Notes: a model not told the origin generated them from the letters alone. A stretch of DNA of 64,000 nucleotides from Burkholderiales bacterium (GCA_026225235.1 JAMFSK010000197.1:1-64000); one strand, 5' to 3'. Shown: positions 46,515 through 56,758, counted from the first letter of the stretch. Numbers and translations: made by a program.

Positions 46515-48215
46515 TTATGGTTGCCTGAGCTCCTCCGATTTGGCCGCCGGCGCAAACCGCTTCATAAAGAAGGCAAGGCACGCGGGGCCATCGACACCCA
46601 CCCGACCGCGCGCCGCGATATAGCCATCAGGCCGCCAGAGAAAGAACACCGGTCGACTTTGACCATACCCGTCACTCAGTTGCGGCCCCCCGTTGCGCTG
46701 CGCCACGTCGGCAATCTGCCAAATCCGCAATGCACCTTCCATCTTGTCTGCCAACCCCTTGAACGACTCGATAAAAGATCCGAGCATCTTAAGTTGCGTG
46801 GCGGGCGTGCCGGGCTCCAGAAGGACGAACAGAGAGAAGCCCGCGGGATCATGCAGATCGAATAGCCGGGCGTGACTCGGCACCTTGCCGAGCGGACCGT
46901 CGAGCACTTCGACATAAGCATCGGGCGCACGGTCGCCTGCCTGCGCACCGCCGTCGAGCAACCGGTCAAAACACAGCGGGCCTCGCCGGTAGTGGACCGC
47001 GAGTTCGCTGATGCCGCGTCGCGCCGCATTGCGCACCGGCCCAAGCGCGGTGAGCAATGGCGCAAGGCGATCGCGCAGCGCAAGCATCCACCCGTGGTCA
47101 ACCATGCCCATGCGCGTCACGAAAGCGGTCTGACGAAGCACGTCGCGTTCGATCGGATGGCGTTCGGCGTGATAACTGTCGAGTAGCTTGTCCGGCGCGC
47201 CGCGTTGAACGAGCGCCAGCTTCCAGGCGAGGTTCATCGCTTCCTGGATGCCCGTGTTCATGCCCTGTGCACCGGCCGGGCTATGAACGTGAGCGGCGTC
47301 ACCGGCGAGCAGCACGCGGCCGCTGCGTAAAGCGCTGACCATCCGGCTATTGATGGTGAAACGGGACGACCATTCGACTCCACCCAGCGTCGCGGCGTGA
47401 CGCACGCGCGCGGAGACTATCGAGCGGCATTCGTCGAGGGTGGGCGGTTCCGGGTTGGATGCCGCCTCGGGTGTCGCGTCAGCGATCAGACGGTAGCGGC
47501 CGCCGCCGAGCGGGAAGATTGCGGTCAACCCTTCCCCTGACAGGAAGATGTGAAACTCGTCCTCAGGCAAATCCCATTCGATGCGCAGATCGGCAAGCAC
47601 GAAGCCTTGCTCGAAGGTCTCGCCTTCGAAGCGAACGCCGAGTTGATGGCGCACGGTGCTGTGGGCGCCGTCAGTGCCGATCAGCCAGGCCGCATCGAGG
47701 TTTTCTTCCGTTCCGTCTGCATGGCGCAAATGCGCACTGACCGATGTGCCGTCTGCATCGAAATCGACCAGTTCCACGCCGCGCTCGGGTGCGTGACCGA
47801 ATGCGGCGAGCGCCTCGGTCAACACGCGTTCGGTCACCGATTGTTCGGCAAAAAAGAGAAAGGGATAGCGGCTGTCGAGCGGGTCGAAGTCGATCCGGAT
47901 AATCCGTCGCGTACCGGCCATGATGTTGCCTGCATGGCCGCGATGGCCCGCTGCGAGCAGCGCATCGACGATCCGGTGTTGCTCGAAGAGTTCAAGCGTG
48001 CGCGCCTGGACGCCGATTGCACGCGAGCCAGCCGCGGCATGGGTCGCACGATCGATCAGCCGGAACGGCACGCGCCAGCGCGCGAGGCAAAGAGCAGCAG
48101 TCAGCCCGGTCGGACCGGCGCCCACGATCAGCACATCGGTCTGGGAGCGAGCGGCCCCGTTGGCGGCCGCACCTTGCTCTACAGAAACGGAAGACGCACG
48201 ACTGACCTCAGACAT
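46515..48215 (-). CDS. FAD-dependent aromatic-type monooxygenase (PheA/TfdB family)
   Basis: 566-aa group A flavoprotein hydroxylase. N-terminal FAD motif VLIVGAGPTGLTAALCLAR, the middle DG-type motif IGTDGAHSTVR, and the GDAAHVHSPAGAQGMNTGIQEAMNLAWKLA motif contacting FAD are intact; the last 150 residues form the thioredoxin-like C-terminal domain of phenol hydroxylase relatives. ATG at 48215 has CGGAG 7 nt upstream. Such enzymes hydroxylate phenols or polyketides; no ring-cleavage genes are near, so the substrate is unknown. Confidence 0.88.
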   Translation of the reverse strand: MSEVSRASSVSVEQGAAANGAARSQTDVLIVGAGPTGLTAALCLARWRVPFRLIDRATHAAAGSRAIGVQARTLELFEQHRIVDALLAAGHRGHAGNIMAGTRRIIRIDFDPLDSRYPFLFFAEQSVTERVLTEALAAFGHAPERGVELVDFDADGTSVSAHLRHADGTEENLDAAWLIGTDGAHSTVRHQLGVRFEGETFEQGFVLADLRIEWDLPEDEFHIFLSGEGLTAIFPLGGGRYRLIADATPEAASNPEPPTLDECRSIVSARVRHAATLGGVEWSSRFTINSRMVSALRSGRVLLAGDAAHVHSPAGAQGMNTGIQEAMNLAWKLALVQRGAPDKLLDSYHAERHPIERDVLRQTAFVTRMGMVDHGWMLALRDRLAPLLTALGPVRNAARRGISELAVHYRRGPLCFDRLLDGGAQAGDRAPDAYVEVLDGPLGKVPSHARLFDLHDPAGFSLFVLLEPGTPATQLKMLGSFIESFKGLADKMEGALRIWQIADVAQRNGGPQLSDGYGQSRPVFFLWRPDGYIAARGRVGVDGPACLAFFMKRFAPAAKSEELRQP

Positions 48216-48446
48216 GGCCGGCTCCGAAAACACTTTTGCCGGCTCAGTGTAACGCCGCGGGCGCCATCGCAGGCGTCCTGACATGCAGGGCGGAGCGCGC
48301 AGGCTGAACGTGCACGGCGCCGTGGACGTCTCGTGCATGCCTCATGCATGCGGGCGGTACAAGAACGCCGGGCAAGGCGACGTTGGATGCCGACGCCTTG
48401 GTGCCGTTGCGCGAGTGGCCTGGTAGCCGTCCGAGATGTTGCCGCG

Positions 48447-49571
48447 TTACCTGGCCGGTGCAGCCATATCGAGCGCGCACGTGTGGGGATGCGTGCCGAT
48501 GTCGATCTGCAAGGTGGCGTGGTGCACTGCATGGTCATCGGCAAGCGCATCGACGATGGATGCGAGGTAACTGTCGCCCGGATGACCGGCTGGCATCACA
48601 AGATGAACGGTCAGCGAGTTTTCGGTCGTCGAGAGTGCCCAGACGTGCAGATCGTGAACGCCGACCACGCCCGGCAAGCCGGCCAGATAGCGCGCGATGG
48701 CAACGGTGTCGACGCGCTCGGGCACCGCATTGAGCGCCAGACGGACCGATTCGCGCAACAGGCCCCAGGTGCCGTACACGATCACCAGCACGACGATCAG
48801 CGACATGGCCGGGTCGAGCCAGTTCCAGCCGGTGAACATCACGAGCAAGCCGCTGATGGCCACTGCCGCCGAAACGGCCGCATCGCCGAGCAGATGTAGA
48901 AACGCACCTCGGATATTGATGTCGTCACGGCTCCCCTTGGCGAATAGCCAGGCCGAGAAGCCGTTGACGGCAATGCCGCCGAGGGCGACGAAAAACACGG
49001 CAAGGCCCGCGACAGGTGCGGGTGCGAGCAAGCGCTGGATCGCCTCCCAGGCGATCGCCCCGGTTGCGACGAGCAGCAGCGTCGCATTGGCAAGCGAGGC
49101 CAGGATCGACGAACCGCGCAGGCCGAAGGTATAGCGTGCGGACGGGCGACGCTTGGCGAGCCAGATGGCGCCCCAAGCGAGCAGCATGCCGAGGACGTCC
49201 GAAAGATTGTGGCCTGCGTCGGCGAGTAGCGCGGTCGAGTGCGCGATCACGCCATAGACCGCTTGCGCGATCACCATCGCGACATTCAAGCTCACCGCGA
49301 CTGCAAACGCCCGCTCGTTGCCTGTCGGATCGGGAAGATGATGATGGTGGTGCCCGTGGCCGTGGCTGTGGTCATGCGCATGCCCATGCGAGTGGCTCTC
49401 TCCCGGTTCGTGAGCATGATCGTCGTCGTGCGCGTGCGCTGCTGCAACGCCCGCATCGTGGGTGTGCACGTCCGCATGCGCGTGCCCGACCTCATCGCCG
49501 TGAGCGTGAGCATGCGCCGTGTCCCGCAGCCCGGCCGCGTCGCGTTCGTTATCGGAATCCTTTGCACCCAT
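48447..49571 (-). CDS. Cation diffusion facilitator metal exporter, His-rich N-terminus
   Basis: 374-aa CDF antiporter exporting Zn, Co, Cd or similar ions. The first 80 residues hold more than 20 His in HAHAHG, HTHD and HSHGHAHDHSHGHGHHHHH blocks, a metal-buffering tail. Six helices follow; the transport site is H-x3-D in DAGHNLSD (helix 2) and in HLLGDA (helix 5), the His/Asp pattern of Zn/Cd-type CDFs. The C-terminal domain has HDLHVWAL. Divergent from the TPR gene. No metal regulator gene is adjacent. Confidence 0.92.
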   Translation of the reverse strand: MGAKDSDNERDAAGLRDTAHAHAHGDEVGHAHADVHTHDAGVAAAHAHDDDHAHEPGESHSHGHAHDHSHGHGHHHHHLPDPTGNERAFAVAVSLNVAMVIAQAVYGVIAHSTALLADAGHNLSDVLGMLLAWGAIWLAKRRPSARYTFGLRGSSILASLANATLLLVATGAIAWEAIQRLLAPAPVAGLAVFFVALGGIAVNGFSAWLFAKGSRDDINIRGAFLHLLGDAAVSAAVAISGLLVMFTGWNWLDPAMSLIVVLVIVYGTWGLLRESVRLALNAVPERVDTVAIARYLAGLPGVVGVHDLHVWALSTTENSLTVHLVMPAGHPGDSYLASIVDALADDHAVHHATLQIDIGTHPHTCALDMAAPAR

Positions 49572-49734
49572 ACGATTCTGTTTTCCCGTTCGGCAAGAAC
49601 GGCCCGACGGCCGCCCACCCCCTGATGGTAGGGATCGCGGATGACGGATGCAAGCGCGCGCCAGCGCACCGAGCCCGCCTTGTCCCGCATGGCACAATAC
49701 CCCCTCGACAGTGCTGGATATAGCAGGAACTCAC

Positions 49735-51684
49735 GTGGACGTGCTTCGCGAAGCCTATGCGGCTCATCAACACGGCCGGCTCGAAGAGGCCGAGCGCGGC
49801 TATCTTGCCGCACTGCAGCGTAACGCCGACGAGGTCGACGCGCTGCATTTGCTCGGTTTGCTGCGCCACCAACAGGGTCGCCACAGCGAAGCGGTGGTCT
49901 TGCTGAGGCGTGCGGTCGATTTGCGCCCTCGTTTCGCGGGCGCTCACCTGAACCTCGGGAATGCCTGGAAAGCCCTTCGCCAGTTCGAAGAGGCCCAGGC
50001 GAGCTACCGGGCAGCCATCGCGGTGCAGCCGGAATTCGCGCACGCGCATTTCAACCTCGCCAATACCCTGGTCACGCTGGAAAAGCACGAAGAAGCCATC
50101 AATCACTTTGAACAGGCTGTCCGGCTGCAGCCCAATCATGCGGCTGCGTTTAATAACCTCGGCAATTCCCTGGCGGCGCTGCATCGCCACGAAGCAGCGG
50201 CTGGCGCGTTCTACAAGGCGCTCAAACTGCAGCCCGGCTATGCCGGGGCTCACAACAACCTGGGCCTCGCGCTCAATTCGCTTGGCCGCCACGACGAAGC
50301 ACTCGAGCAGTTCCGCGCAGGTATTGCCAGTGATCCGAATTTCACGCTCGCCCGCTTTAACCTCGGCACGACCCTCGACAAACTGAATCGCACCGCAGAA
50401 GCAATCGAGTCGCTCGAAGCGGTGGCCCGCTCCCAGCCAGCGTTTGCCCCCGCGCAGTATTCGCTGGGCAATGCCTACGCCAACGTCAACCGGCTTACCC
50501 AGGCCGTGGCAAGTCTGGAAAAGGCGGTCGAACTCGACCCGACGTTTGCGCTTGCCTGGCAAGACCTCGGCACGATGCGCTATGACCTGGGCCAATACGC
50601 GAGCGCGGGCGAGGCCTTCGAAACGGCGACACAGTTGCGGCCGGACCTCGCGCTCGCGCAATACAACCGGGGTCTCGTCGCGCTGATGCAAGGCGACTTC
50701 GAACGAGGTTTCGACGGATATGAGTGGCGCTGGAATGTGTGGCCTCGCCCGAAGGTGGAGGCCCCGGCTTGGCGGGGCGGGTCCACGCCGCTAGCCGGAA
50801 AGCGCGTGCTGATCCACGCCGAGCAAGGCCTTGGTGACACGCTTCAGTTTGTCCGCTACGTGCCGCAGTTGACGGCGCTCGGCGCGCGGGTTCTGCTCGA
50901 AGTGCAGGCGCCACTCGCGCGTTTGATTGCGCCCAGCGCCGCGGCTTGGGGAGTCGAATTGCTCACGCGCGGGGAGCCGCAGCCACCCGTTGATTTTGAG
51001 TGTCCGCTGCTGAGCTTGCCGCTTGCGCTGCAAACGCTGCCTGAATCGATCCCGATGAATGCGCCTTACTTGTTCGCCCCGACGGCGACGGGCGCAGCGA
51101 CGGCGCGCCCGCGTGGTTTCGCTGGCAGAGACGGTTCAGACGCGCCGGATAGTTCGCATGGCACAGCGACAGCGGCGCGGTACGGTGCCTCCTCGCTGTC
51201 GGAACCCTCGCGCGCAGGCGTTCGGTCACGTCATCGAATTGGCATTACATGGTCAGGCGCGATCCGCGATCGGCGCGAGACGCGGGCAATGTCCGTGGGC
51301 ACGTTGGCGTCTTTGTTCGAGATCGACGGGATCGACTGGACCGTGTTGCAAACGGACATGCGGGACAAAGATCGCGCGGCGATCACCGCGTTTGAAAACG
51401 TGCATCTGCCCGAGAAACCGCTACGGGACTTTGCCGATACGGCGGACCTCCTCGCCGAACTCGACCTGATCGTGACGATCGACACGTCGGTTGCCCACCT
51501 TGCGGGCGCGATGGGCCGCCCCGTCTGGATCATGCTCCCGCGCGGCCCGGACTGGCGCTGGGGGCCTGATGGCTCGACCACCCCGTGGTATCCGGGCGCC
51601 CGGCTGTTTCGACAAACTGAGGCGGGTAACTGGGCCACCGTCGTCGCTGAGGTCAGCGCAGCATTGCGTGCGGGGATGGCCTAG
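49735..51684 (+). CDS. TPR protein with C-terminal glycosyltransferase-like domain
   Basis: 649-aa cytoplasmic protein. About ten TPR repeats span residues 5-345 (HLNLGNAWKALRQFEEAQASYRAAI and similar), followed by a GT-B-like domain with HAEQGLGDTLQFVRYVP and DLIVTIDTSVAHLAGAMGRPVWIMLP, as in heptosyltransferase/GT9-like and SPINDLY-type proteins. No ATG suits: the frame's ATG (49648) gives an odd N-terminus, whereas GTG 49735 has AGGAA 5 nt upstream. A 45-residue Ala/Thr/Ser-rich insert splits the GT-like domain. The acceptor is unknown. Confidence 0.85.
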   Translation: MDVLREAYAAHQHGRLEEAERGYLAALQRNADEVDALHLLGLLRHQQGRHSEAVVLLRRAVDLRPRFAGAHLNLGNAWKALRQFEEAQASYRAAIAVQPEFAHAHFNLANTLVTLEKHEEAINHFEQAVRLQPNHAAAFNNLGNSLAALHRHEAAAGAFYKALKLQPGYAGAHNNLGLALNSLGRHDEALEQFRAGIASDPNFTLARFNLGTTLDKLNRTAEAIESLEAVARSQPAFAPAQYSLGNAYANVNRLTQAVASLEKAVELDPTFALAWQDLGTMRYDLGQYASAGEAFETATQLRPDLALAQYNRGLVALMQGDFERGFDGYEWRWNVWPRPKVEAPAWRGGSTPLAGKRVLIHAEQGLGDTLQFVRYVPQLTALGARVLLEVQAPLARLIAPSAAAWGVELLTRGEPQPPVDFECPLLSLPLALQTLPESIPMNAPYLFAPTATGAATARPRGFAGRDGSDAPDSSHGTATAARYGASSLSEPSRAGVRSRHRIGITWSGAIRDRRETRAMSVGTLASLFEIDGIDWTVLQTDMRDKDRAAITAFENVHLPEKPLRDFADTADLLAELDLIVTIDTSVAHLAGAMGRPVWIMLPRGPDWRWGPDGSTTPWYPGARLFRQTEAGNWATVVAEVSAALRAGMA

Positions 51685-51688
51685 GCCT

Positions 51689-51719
51689 GACTGGGGATAA
51701 ACACGCTTGAATCCCAGTC
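51689..51719. terminator. Hairpin between convergent TPR and MFS genes
   Basis: GACTGGGGAT pairs with ATCCCAGTC (one bulged G) around a 12-nt loop. No T-run follows, so intrinsic termination is uncertain. Confidence 0.35.
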
Positions 51720-51748
51720 CGCACTTGGCGTCTGGCCAATCCCTTCCC

Positions 51749-53050
51749 TCAAGCGGCCTTGTACTGCTGCCGTGATTCCGGCGTGCGAAACAGCACGAGC
51801 GTCGCCACGAGCCCGCATACCGCGGCGGCCGACATCCAGAGTCCGGGCGCCGCCTTGTTGCCGGTCACATGAATCAACCAGGTCGAGATCGCCGGGGTAA
51901 AGCCGCCGAACAAGGCCGTCGCCAGGCTATAGGCCAGCGAGAAACCCACCGTACGCACGTCGGCCGGCATCACTTCAGTCAGCGCAACCACCATCGCGCC
52001 GTTGTAGCTTGCATAGAGAAACGACAGCCACAACTCCACCATCAGCAAACGCGAGAACGACGGATCGGCGGTCAGCCACTGCATCGCCGGATAACTCGTC
52101 ACGATGGTCAGCGCGGTGAAGGTCAGCAGCATCGGACGCCGCCCGACACGATCGGACAACGCGCCCATGACAGGCAGCCAGATCAGGTTCGACACGCCAA
52201 TGCAGACGGTCACCACCAGCGTGGCGATCGCCGACATCTTGAGCACGTTCTTGCCGAAGGTCGGCGTATAGGCCGTGATCAGATAGAACGAGACAGTCGT
52301 CATGACGACCATCATCATCCCGGCGATCACGATGCTCCAGTTCGACGCCATCGAGCGCAGGATCTCGCCGATGCTAGGCCGGTGCTTGCGCGCAAGAAAC
52401 TCTTCAGTCTCCTGCAGCGAACGCCGGATCATGAACAGGAATGGCACGATCAGGCAGCCGATGATGAAGGGCAGACGCCACCCCCACGCATCCATCGTCG
52501 CATCGCCAAGTCCATAGTGCAGCACGACCCCGAGCAGCGCGGCAAAGATGACGGCCACCTGCTGGCTGCCTGACTGCCACGAGCAATAAAAGCCCTTGTT
52601 GCCCTTGGTCGCCATTTCGCTGAGATAGACCGACACGCCCCCAAGCTCGACACCCGCCGAGAAGCCCTGCAACAAGCGCCCCATCAGCACGAGCAGCGGC
52701 GCAAGGTAGCCGATCGTCTGATAGCCCGGAATCACGGCGACCAGCGCCGTGCCGATCGCCATCAGCAACAGGGTGAGGATCAGGCCTTTTCGCCGCCCAT
52801 GATGATCGATATACGCGCCGAGAATAATCGCGCCGAGCGGCCGCATCAGGAAGCCCGCGCCAAAGACGGACAGCGACAACATCAGTGACGCGAAAGGGTC
52901 GTTATTCGGGAAGTAGGTCCGCGCGATGTCCGAGGCGTAGTAGCCGTACACCATGAAATCGTACATCTCGAGGAAGTTGCCGCTGGTCACCCGGAATACG
53001 GTGCGGGCCTTCGACTCTTGTCTGACTGGGGATGAAGCGGAGGTTGTCAT
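51749..53050 (-). CDS. MFS citrate/tricarballylate-type proton symporter (CitA-like)
   Basis: 433-aa twelve-helix carrier of the metabolite:H+ symporter family. The sequence tracks Salmonella CitA closely throughout: [13 protein letters not shown] at the N-terminus, [20 protein letters not shown] with the GRR loop, [20 protein letters not shown] and [19 protein letters not shown]. Imports citrate or a close tricarboxylate with protons. No citrate lyase, tcu genes or two-component system lie nearby. Divergent from the GNAT gene. Confidence 0.88.
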   Translation of the reverse strand: MTTSASSPVRQESKARTVFRVTSGNFLEMYDFMVYGYYASDIARTYFPNNDPFASLMLSLSVFGAGFLMRPLGAIILGAYIDHHGRRKGLILTLLLMAIGTALVAVIPGYQTIGYLAPLLVLMGRLLQGFSAGVELGGVSVYLSEMATKGNKGFYCSWQSGSQQVAVIFAALLGVVLHYGLGDATMDAWGWRLPFIIGCLIVPFLFMIRRSLQETEEFLARKHRPSIGEILRSMASNWSIVIAGMMMVVMTTVSFYLITAYTPTFGKNVLKMSAIATLVVTVCIGVSNLIWLPVMGALSDRVGRRPMLLTFTALTIVTSYPAMQWLTADPSFSRLLMVELWLSFLYASYNGAMVVALTEVMPADVRTVGFSLAYSLATALFGGFTPAISTWLIHVTGNKAAPGLWMSAAAVCGLVATLVLFRTPESRQQYKAA

Positions 53051-53179
53051 GCGGGTCTCTCTGATGCAAGGCCGACGCGGCTCTCAGGGTCAATGAAAGT
53101 AAAGCGAAAGGAATGGTGGCCGTGGAGAATTGTCTGCAAAGATAACCCTTTTCCCCGCACGGGGCACGTTCTGGGGTGT

Positions 53180-53208
53180 CTGCCGGGAATTCTCAAGCAA
53201 CGTATAAT
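53180..53208 (+). promoter_or_regulatory. Promoter of GNAT gene
   Basis: TATAAT (53203-53208) with CTGCCG 17 nt upstream (53180-53185). It lies 41 nt before the GNAT ATG. Confidence 0.5.
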
Positions 53209-53248
53209 CCGGCCGAATCTACTTAGCCGAATAGTTGGTCCTACGAAG

Positions 53249-53821
53249 ATGTTTGCCACCGAACCCTTATCCGCCGCAGCTGTGCGAGCCCCTCAGAACA
53301 TGAGCGTGGCGCCTGTCACGCTGCGCCTGGCCACACGAGACGACGCGACCCTGCTCGGCCAGATGCATGCACGCAGTTGGCAATCGACCTATCGCGGCAT
53401 CATGGCCGATGATTTTCTTGCGCACCGTGTGTACGCCGAACGCGATGCGCATTGGCAGGAAAAGATGCTCGACTGGGACGAGTCGCATGGCGCCATCTGG
53501 ATTGCGCTGCGCGACGGTGAACCCATCGCTTTCGCGAGCGTGCTCGACGATCGCGAGCCGCAATACGGCGTCTACCTCGACCACCTGCACGTGATGCCTG
53601 AATCCAAGGGCTCGGGCGCCGGCACGCTGCTGGTCAATGCGGCCGAAGCGTGGGCACGCGAGCGAGGCGTGCGCCAGATGCATCTGCTGGCATGGGAAGC
53701 AAATTTGCCGGCACGCGGCTTCTACGAACATCGCGGCTGGTACTGCGCGGAGAAGTTTGAAGATCAGCTCGTCGAGACGCGCGCCATGGCCTGCCGCTAC
53801 GTATTCAAGCTCGACAACTAG
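53249..53821 (+). CDS. GNAT family N-acetyltransferase
   Basis: 190-aa acetyl-CoA-dependent acetyltransferase. VTLRLATRDDATLLGQMH begins the fold at about residue 22; YLDHLHVMPESKGSGAGTLLV carries the acetyl-CoA pyrophosphate loop (variant of R/Q-x-x-G-x-G/A), and NLPARGFYEHRGW is motif B. The start at 53249 is supported by the promoter just upstream; an ATG at 53300 is possible. Substrate unknown. Confidence 0.85.
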   Translation: MFATEPLSAAAVRAPQNMSVAPVTLRLATRDDATLLGQMHARSWQSTYRGIMADDFLAHRVYAERDAHWQEKMLDWDESHGAIWIALRDGEPIAFASVLDDREPQYGVYLDHLHVMPESKGSGAGTLLVNAAEAWARERGVRQMHLLAWEANLPARGFYEHRGWYCAEKFEDQLVETRAMACRYVFKLDN

Positions 53822-53907
53822 GATCACCCTGCAGTCGGCCGTTCCCGCGCCGGCGCGCAACCGAAGTTGCGCGACCGGCCGCGGCCTTCACCTTAAAGCC
53901 CTGATCT

Positions 53908-55005
53908 TCAGAAACGCGTTTCGCGTGCGTGGCGCAAGAACATGTCGAGCAAAGGCGTGCAGTCGAGCAGCTCGGGGCCGCCCGCGCTGTGAAATTCCGG
54001 ATGCCATTGCACCCCCATCACGAACGGCGCCTTGCGATAGCGGATCGACTCCACGATCCCGTCACCTGCCGAAACCGCCTCCACCGACAGATCGCGCCCC
54101 AAGGTCCTGACGGCCTGATGGTGGATCGAATTGACAAGTGCTTCGCTGCGGGTCGGGAACATCGACGCGAGCGTCGAGCCCTGTGCAAACTGAATCGTGT
54201 GGCGCAGCCGGTCGTACTGATCATTGACGTGAACGCTCGCCGTCGGCACATCCGTGGCGATGTCCTGATACAAAGTCCCGCCAAACGCGACGTTGATCAA
54301 CTGGCAGCCGCGACAAACGCCGAGCACCGGCTTGCCGGCCTCGATGAATTCATGCAGTAACTCCAGCTCGTACATATCGCGCACGCGATCGCCGGGCCAC
54401 TCAGGTCGGGTTGCGACATCGGCGTACGACTGCGGCGACACGTCCGCCCCACCCTGCAGCACCAGCCCGTCGAGCTGCTTCGCATAATCGCGCAGGCGGA
54501 TATTGCTCGGGTGCAGCATGCCCTGATGACCGACCGTTGGAATCATGAACACCAGCACATCGCGCGACATGACCCAGTGCGCGACCGACTCTTCGAGATA
54601 CTGGAGGGTCTTGCCGCGCAGGCCCTTGCCGCCTGGCTCAGGGTGAAAGATCCGCGCCGACACGCCGATGCGCAGCGTTCGCTGCGTAATGCGCTGGCCC
54701 GCTCGATCGAACAGCGCCCTCGCACGGGCCGCAAAAATGCGGCCGAACACGGACCAGGCTGAGTCATGGGCTTTCAGATACGCGGGAGGGACATTGGGTG
54801 TTGCCGTGCCGCGCAGGGGCTCGGTGGAGCCGGGGGCGGCCGAATCGGTGGCCGATTCGGTGACGGGGTCCGGCCTGGCGCTCGGCGCGACCGTCGCGCT
54901 GGAGGGCGCGAGCCCTGCCTGGGCGGCGGGGTCAGGCACCGGAGACGCGGGCACGGGAGCAGCGGGCTCAGGAGAAACGGGTTCCGGCGACTGGGGTTCG
55001 CTCAT
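53908..55005 (-). CDS. Class I glutamine amidotransferase-like gamma-glutamyl hydrolase (PuuD-like)
   Basis: 365-aa member of the peptidase C26 family, which includes gamma-glutamyl-gamma-aminobutyrate hydrolase PuuD. The catalytic Cys is in GVCRGCQLINVAFGG and the His-Glu pair in GVQWHPEFH; LVLQGGADVSP forms the oxyanion region. The first 75 residues are a Pro/Ala/Ser-rich low-complexity stretch not needed for catalysis. No puuA/B/C genes are adjacent, so the substrate is uncertain. Confidence 0.87.
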   Translation of the reverse strand: MSEPQSPEPVSPEPAAPVPASPVPDPAAQAGLAPSSATVAPSARPDPVTESATDSAAPGSTEPLRGTATPNVPPAYLKAHDSAWSVFGRIFAARARALFDRAGQRITQRTLRIGVSARIFHPEPGGKGLRGKTLQYLEESVAHWVMSRDVLVFMIPTVGHQGMLHPSNIRLRDYAKQLDGLVLQGGADVSPQSYADVATRPEWPGDRVRDMYELELLHEFIEAGKPVLGVCRGCQLINVAFGGTLYQDIATDVPTASVHVNDQYDRLRHTIQFAQGSTLASMFPTRSEALVNSIHHQAVRTLGRDLSVEAVSAGDGIVESIRYRKAPFVMGVQWHPEFHSAGGPELLDCTPLLDMFLRHARETRF

Positions 55006-55218
55006 CGTTGCAACACGGGCGCGCAAGCGCTTGATCGACTAGGACCAATTCATTATCCGCCAGTCGCCCGGCAGGGGCAAACCTCCTATTTGCAACCGAA
55101 CGTTAGCTGTTCGATCAGGTGATGCCCGGGCGCGATCGGCCCTACAATCGCAGCGAGCGCTTTATCCACCCATCGAGTCATTGAATCAAGTCACCGAACT
55201 GAGGACTTCGCTTCCGCC

Positions 55219-56655
55219 ATGAGCCGTTCCTTCCCAACGCCGTCTGATCTTCCCGATTCCGCTACGACCCCTGCCTCCCCCCTTATCGACCTTGCGACCC
55301 TTGAAAGGGCGTTCGAGCGCGGCGAGCTCACGAGCCGCGCGCTGACTCAAACGATGCTCGCGCGCATTGCCGATCCCGCGGGTCAGGGGCGCAATGTCTT
55401 CATTCACGTCGATGCGCCACGTGCACTCGCCATGGCCGACAGCGCCGACGCCCTGCGCCGCGCAGGCATCGTGTTGTCGCCGCTGCACGGCGTACCGGTC
55501 TCGATCAAAGACCTGTTTGATATCGCGGGAGAAGTCACCCGTGCCGGCTCGGCCGTGCTTGACGATGCGGCGCCGGCGCAAGCCGATGCCCCGGTGATCG
55601 CGCGGTTGCGGCGCGCCGGCGCGGTGCTCATCGGCCGCACCAATATGAGCGAATTCGCGTTCTCGGGCGTGGGCCTCAACCCGCACTACGGCCATCCGCT
55701 TGCACCTTTCGAACGCGATCGGCAGACCGTCTCGGGCGGCTCGTCTTCGGGCGCTGCTGCCTCGGTCGCGGACGGTATGGCCGCGATCGGACTGGGCACC
55801 GATACGGGCGGCTCGATCCGGATTCCGGCGACCTTCTGCGAACTGACCGGCTTCAAGCCGACCGCACGGCGCATTCCCGGAGCCGGTACCTTCCCGCTGT
55901 CGAGCTCGCTCGATTCGATCGGCCCGATCGGCCTCACCGTCGATTGCTGTGTCCGTGTCGACCGCGTCCTCGCCGGTCTGGCGCCAGCCGCGTTGCAGAC
56001 TGTGCCGTTCAGTGCCAAGCCCTTAGCCGGTGTGCGGCTCGGACTATTGCGCAACTTCATGTTCAACGATAGCGATGCGACGGTAACGACGGCCTTCGGG
56101 CACGCCGTGCGCACGCTCGAAGCGGCTGGCGCCGAGATCGTCGAATTCACGTTTGCAGCGCTCGACCGCCTGCCCGAGATCAACAAGATCGGCATCCCGT
56201 CGATCGAATCGTATGCCCACCATCGCCGGCTGCTCGACCGTTCCGGCCAGTACGACCCCCGGGTGCTGTTCCGGATCATGAAAGGCGAAACGGTGCGCGC
56301 GAGCGAATACATCGACCTGCTGGCCGAGCGCCAGGCGATGATTGCCGCAGCCGAGCAGGCGTTCGCGCCATTCGACGCGGTCATCTGCCCGACCGTGCCG
56401 ATCGCTCCGCCGCGGGTCGCGGACCTGGCCGACGACACGGCGTTTTTCCGGCTCAATCCGCTGATCCTGCGTAACCCGAGCGTGATCAATTTCATCGATG
56501 GTTGTGCGCTCTCGCTCCCCTGCAACCGGCCCGGCGACGCCCCGGTCGGGCTGATGCTGGCGGGTACGCAGAATCGCGACGAAGCCGTGCTGGCATTGGG
56601 GCGGCGGGTCGAGGCGGCATTGCGGACGGTGAGGACGACGTCCGGGCTACAATGA
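55219..56655 (+). CDS. Amidase-signature family hydrolase
   Basis: 478-aa amidase with the Ser-cisSer-Lys triad: Lys in PVSIKDLFD, the first Ser in TVSGGSSSGAAASVADG, and the nucleophile Ser in GTDTGGSIRIPA. The family hydrolyses amides, and includes GatA; the lack of gatB/gatC neighbours and the length argue for a free-standing amidase. It is divergent from the amidotransferase-like gene. Substrate unknown. Confidence 0.9.
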   Translation: MSRSFPTPSDLPDSATTPASPLIDLATLERAFERGELTSRALTQTMLARIADPAGQGRNVFIHVDAPRALAMADSADALRRAGIVLSPLHGVPVSIKDLFDIAGEVTRAGSAVLDDAAPAQADAPVIARLRRAGAVLIGRTNMSEFAFSGVGLNPHYGHPLAPFERDRQTVSGGSSSGAAASVADGMAAIGLGTDTGGSIRIPATFCELTGFKPTARRIPGAGTFPLSSSLDSIGPIGLTVDCCVRVDRVLAGLAPAALQTVPFSAKPLAGVRLGLLRNFMFNDSDATVTTAFGHAVRTLEAAGAEIVEFTFAALDRLPEINKIGIPSIESYAHHRRLLDRSGQYDPRVLFRIMKGETVRASEYIDLLAERQAMIAAAEQAFAPFDAVICPTVPIAPPRVADLADDTAFFRLNPLILRNPSVINFIDGCALSLPCNRPGDAPVGLMLAGTQNRDEAVLALGRRVEAALRTVRTTSGLQ

Positions 56656-56758
56656 GCCGAGTTTCTGAACGTCCTTGTTTGCACGGCGCGTCGGGGTGGG
56701 GTCCCTCCGGCGCCTCGCTGCCTTGACCGCTTTTGAACGCATTTTTGCTGATTAACCC

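Noticed and set aside
55219-56655. GatA subunit of the tRNA amidotransferase
   Set aside because: The triad is present but gatB and gatC are not adjacent and family-specific GatA segments are not evident; called a general amidase.
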